This document shows, in pieces, positions 5,273 to 6,516 of a stretch of 6,516 nucleotides of DNA (position 1 is its first letter; each line of letters begins with the position of its first letter). The stretch covers positions 1 through 6,516 of the forward strand of contig JAOZRP010000134.1 of NCBI GenBank assembly GCA_029940125.1. Reading direction: 5' to 3'. Both the position numbers and the translations under genes were made by a program. The notes beneath the pieces are model-generated. The model saw nothing but the letters and a program-made list of their open reading frames with translations, had not been told where the DNA came from and did no database searches. Origin of the DNA: a bacterium. GTDB lineage: Bacteria; Desulfobacterota; Anaeroferrophillalia; Anaeroferrophillales; Anaeroferrophillaceae.

Positions 5273-5560
5273 TCACACCCGATGCATGACCTCAAAAATT
5301 TTATGATGCTGAATCTGGATGGAAAGACCGATTTTCTCCCCCAGCTTTTCCAGCTTCGGGCCCACGACTCCCACGTCGCTGCGGGCGCCGGCCATGTCAA
5401 CCAGCATAGTCATCACAAAAACACCCTGCATGATTTTCTGGTTGATATCCTCGATATTGATATTTTCCTTCCAGAGGAAATCTGCTACCTGGGCCACAAT
5501 GCCGGTTTGATCCTCACCAACAACCAGCACTATTGCCAGATCCTTGCCTTCTTTTTTCAT
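5273..5560 (-). CDS. UPF0237 family ACT-domain protein
   Basis: A 95-residue single ACT-domain protein of the UPF0237 family. ACT domains typically bind amino acids or other small ligands and regulate partner proteins. Seen: first strand LAIVLVVGEDQTGIVAQVADFL with the DxTGIV ligand-loop signature, then NINIEDINQKIMQGVFVMTMLVDMA, and the family's closing LEKLGEKIGLSIQIQHHKIFEVMHRV. Length matches a stand-alone domain. I start at the ATG at 5560: AAGGTG lies eight bases upstream and overlaps the stop codon of the methyltransferase gene, suggesting coupling. The GTG codons at 5569 and 5566 are too close to that site. It is 42 bases before UPF0210, the pairing seen in many bacteria and archaea, which supports a shared function. 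Confidence 0.93.
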   Translation of the reverse strand: MKKEGKDLAIVLVVGEDQTGIVAQVADFLWKENINIEDINQKIMQGVFVMTMLVDMAGARSDVGVVGPKLEKLGEKIGLSIQIQHHKIFEVMHRV

Positions 5561-5575
5561 CAGCACCACACCTTT

Positions 5576-6379
5576 TTATGCTTTTGTTCCCGCCGCCATG
5601 CGCCAAACGATGGAAGATTCCGGGGCCACGTCTTCAAGCACGGCAAACAGGCGGGTTACCAGCTCCCGCCTGGCAATATAGTCTTTCCCAGGAAACAGGG
5701 AGGCCGACTGGGCGGGAATGAAAAAGAAATCCCGCAAAAATTCCAGGTCAAGCGGCCGCACCCACTGGTGATGAACCACGGACAGAACACATTTTTCCAG
5801 GGCCTCGGATGCCTTCTGGTAATCGGTAATCACCCGAAAACGGGGCGGAGGCAGCTCCAAGCGCTGAAAAGCCAGGCTCAGCAAATCATCGCCGGCGGCA
5901 TTGACCAGCAAGGGATAAAAGGAAAAAGCAATCACCCCACCCGGTCGGAGGCAGGCCGCCGCTTCCCTGAAACTGCGTTCGGCATCCGGGAAAATAAAAA
6001 TGGAGGCGTTGTAAAGAACATAGTCAAAACGCCGGTCTCCAACCACCTCAACCAACCGCTCGCCGTCACCCTCCACCAGGCAGACTTCCGGATTTGAACC
6101 ATGCAGTTCCTGACCGGCGGCCACCATCCGGGCTGACAAGTCAACCCCCATGACCTGACAGGAAAATTTTTCATGGAGGGCCAGGGCGGAAACACCGTTG
6201 CCGCAGCCGACGTCCAGCACCCTGCTGCCGGGTCGCAGCCCGATGTTCTCAGCCAGCTTTACCGTAAGATCATAGAAAAAATGATGCTTTTTTTCAAAAT
6301 CCTCGTACAGCCGATAGCTTTGATCAAAGTTGTCAGCCACCCGCTGTTTTACCTTCGCCTGAAACGCCTCAGGATTCAT
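5576..6379 (-). CDS. Class I SAM-dependent methyltransferase
   Basis: A 267-residue methyltransferase with a Rossmann-type AdoMet-binding core. Seen: a helical N-terminal cap (residues 1-50, with VADNFDQSYRLYEDFEKKH), motif I VLDVGCGNG (54-62), the acidic Asp80 ending strand 2 in MGVDLS, motif II VEGDGE around 102-107, FDYVLYNASIFIFP (118-131) and motif III LRPGGVIAFSF (144-154). The C-terminal part (about 160-267) is less conserved and likely sets the acceptor. The cap plus core resembles small-molecule methyltransferases of the BioC/UbiE type, but no biotin or quinone gene is nearby and the acceptor is unknown. The ATG at 6379 has GGGAG seven bases upstream. It heads the four-gene operon, 15 bases before the ACT-domain gene. 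Confidence 0.92.
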   Translation of the reverse strand: MNPEAFQAKVKQRVADNFDQSYRLYEDFEKKHHFFYDLTVKLAENIGLRPGSRVLDVGCGNGVSALALHEKFSCQVMGVDLSARMVAAGQELHGSNPEVCLVEGDGERLVEVVGDRRFDYVLYNASIFIFPDAERSFREAAACLRPGGVIAFSFYPLLVNAAGDDLLSLAFQRLELPPPRFRVITDYQKASEALEKCVLSVVHHQWVRPLDLEFLRDFFFIPAQSASLFPGKDYIARRELVTRLFAVLEDVAPESSIVWRMAAGTKA

Positions 6380-6386
6380 TGCCGTT

Positions 6387-6391
6387 CTCCC
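6387..6391 (-). promoter_or_regulatory. Ribosome binding site of the methyltransferase gene
   Basis: Minus-strand GGGAG lies seven bases before the ATG at 6379, immediately downstream of one arm of the leader inverted repeat. Confidence 0.6.
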
Positions 6392-6393
6392 AA

Positions 6394-6429
6394 TTTCCGG
6401 AAGGATATCCTTTAGTTTTCATCCGGAAA
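6394..6429 (-). other. Leader inverted repeat enclosing a 12-base palindrome
   Basis: TTTCCGGA (6394-6401) and TCCGGAAA (6422-6429) are perfect 8-base inverted repeats. Between them, and sharing one base with the inner arm, is the perfect palindrome AAGGATATCCTT (6401-6412). In minus-strand RNA this could form a stem just upstream of the ribosome binding site; as DNA it could be a protein-binding site. Confidence 0.4.
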
Positions 6430-6436
6430 CACTCAT
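6419..6436 (-). other. Possible five-codon upstream ORF
   Basis: AGGAG, three bases, then ATG and four more codons (MSVSG) before a TGA. The stop overlaps the start of a second small frame (6369-6422, 17 codons) as ATGA; that second frame ends inside the methyltransferase gene. A leader peptide is possible, but such short frames arise easily by chance. Confidence 0.2.
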
Positions 6437-6453
6437 TTTCTCCTAAATCAAGC

Positions 6454-6474
6454 TTTTAGCAGTTAGCTATTAGT
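6454..6474. repeat. Three tandem heptamers of form NNTTAG(C/T)
   Basis: Seven-base units at 6454-6460, 6461-6467 and 6468-6474 each contain TTAG at the same phase. They resemble the TTAGC-type intergenic short repeats found in many bacterial chromosomes and may be a small remnant of one. Confidence 0.4.
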
Positions 6475-6498
6475 GCCTTATCCCTGAAAGGCTGTCAA
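6467..6498 (-). promoter_or_regulatory. Candidate promoter of the methyltransferase operon
   Basis: A perfect minus-strand TTGACA lies at 6493-6498 beneath a run of T. The best -10 is TAATAG at 6467-6472, with a long 20-base spacer; at 17 bases only CACTAA is found. A GCCTT/AAGGC inverted repeat (6475-6479, 6488-6492) fills the spacer. The long spacer suggests an activator-dependent or weak promoter. Confidence 0.4.
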
Positions 6499-6516
6499 AA
6501 AAAACAAGAAATTGTC

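Noticed and set aside
5264..6097. 277-codon open frame on the plus strand
   Set aside because: It lies antisense across the ACT-domain and methyltransferase genes, both of which have clear family motifs. The translation is rich in His, Gln and Asn, with no recognisable domain.

Overview
The window looks like chromosomal DNA of an anaerobic bacterium of roughly 50% GC. A Desulfobacterota (deltaproteobacterial) or similar anaerobe is my best guess. This rests on an NBP35-type Mrp ATPase with an N-terminal cysteine cluster, a MerR-type regulator with a cysteine tail, a DUF3842 protein beside a CooT-type nickel-binding protein, and a UPF0237/UPF0210 pair. Genus cannot be read from the sequence. 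There are nine protein genes, tightly packed. I see no tRNA, rRNA, CRISPR array, insertion sequence or phage gene.

Left block (24-2264, minus strand, transcribed right to left): a MerR-family regulator with a C-terminal cysteine cluster, a 56-residue helix-turn-helix-like protein ending in CQLGCF, the Mrp/NBP35 iron-sulfur carrier ATPase, and an FMN nitroreductase-family protein. The first three form a probable transcription unit, all carry cysteine clusters, and start from a clear sigma70-type promoter (-35 at 2322-2327, -10 at 2300-2305). The nitroreductase follows after a 123-base gap that contains foldable sequence, so it may be a separate unit.

Middle block (2530-3139, plus strand): a divergent two-gene unit of DUF3842 and a CooT-family small nickel-binding protein. 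They overlap by 8 bases and are probably translationally coupled. The 265-base intergenic region on its left (2265-2529) carries the regulator's promoter with a 7-base inverted repeat and a 20-base-spaced direct repeat. It also carries a weaker plus-strand promoter overlapped by a GCAAAA/TTTTGC repeat set.

Right block (3136-6379, minus strand): a four-gene operon of class I SAM-dependent methyltransferase, UPF0237 ACT-domain protein, UPF0210 (PFL-like, DUF711) protein and a LOG/TIGR00730 family protein, with gaps of 15, 42 and 19 bases. Its last stop codon interleaves with the cooT-like stop codon (4-base convergent overlap). Upstream (6380-6516) are a perfect TTGACA box, heptameric TTAG repeats, nested inverted repeats and two tiny upstream ORFs.

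Reading the context together, the left and middle blocks suggest metal or iron-sulfur handling (MerR sensor, Mrp carrier, nickel-binding CooT relative). The right block pairs the widely conserved but functionally unassigned UPF0237/UPF0210 genes with a methyltransferase and a nucleotide-hydrolase-like protein. These functional links are inference. Several default long reading frames begin at TTG or GTG codons without a usable ribosome binding site; I moved those starts to internal ATG codons and give the reasons gene by gene.
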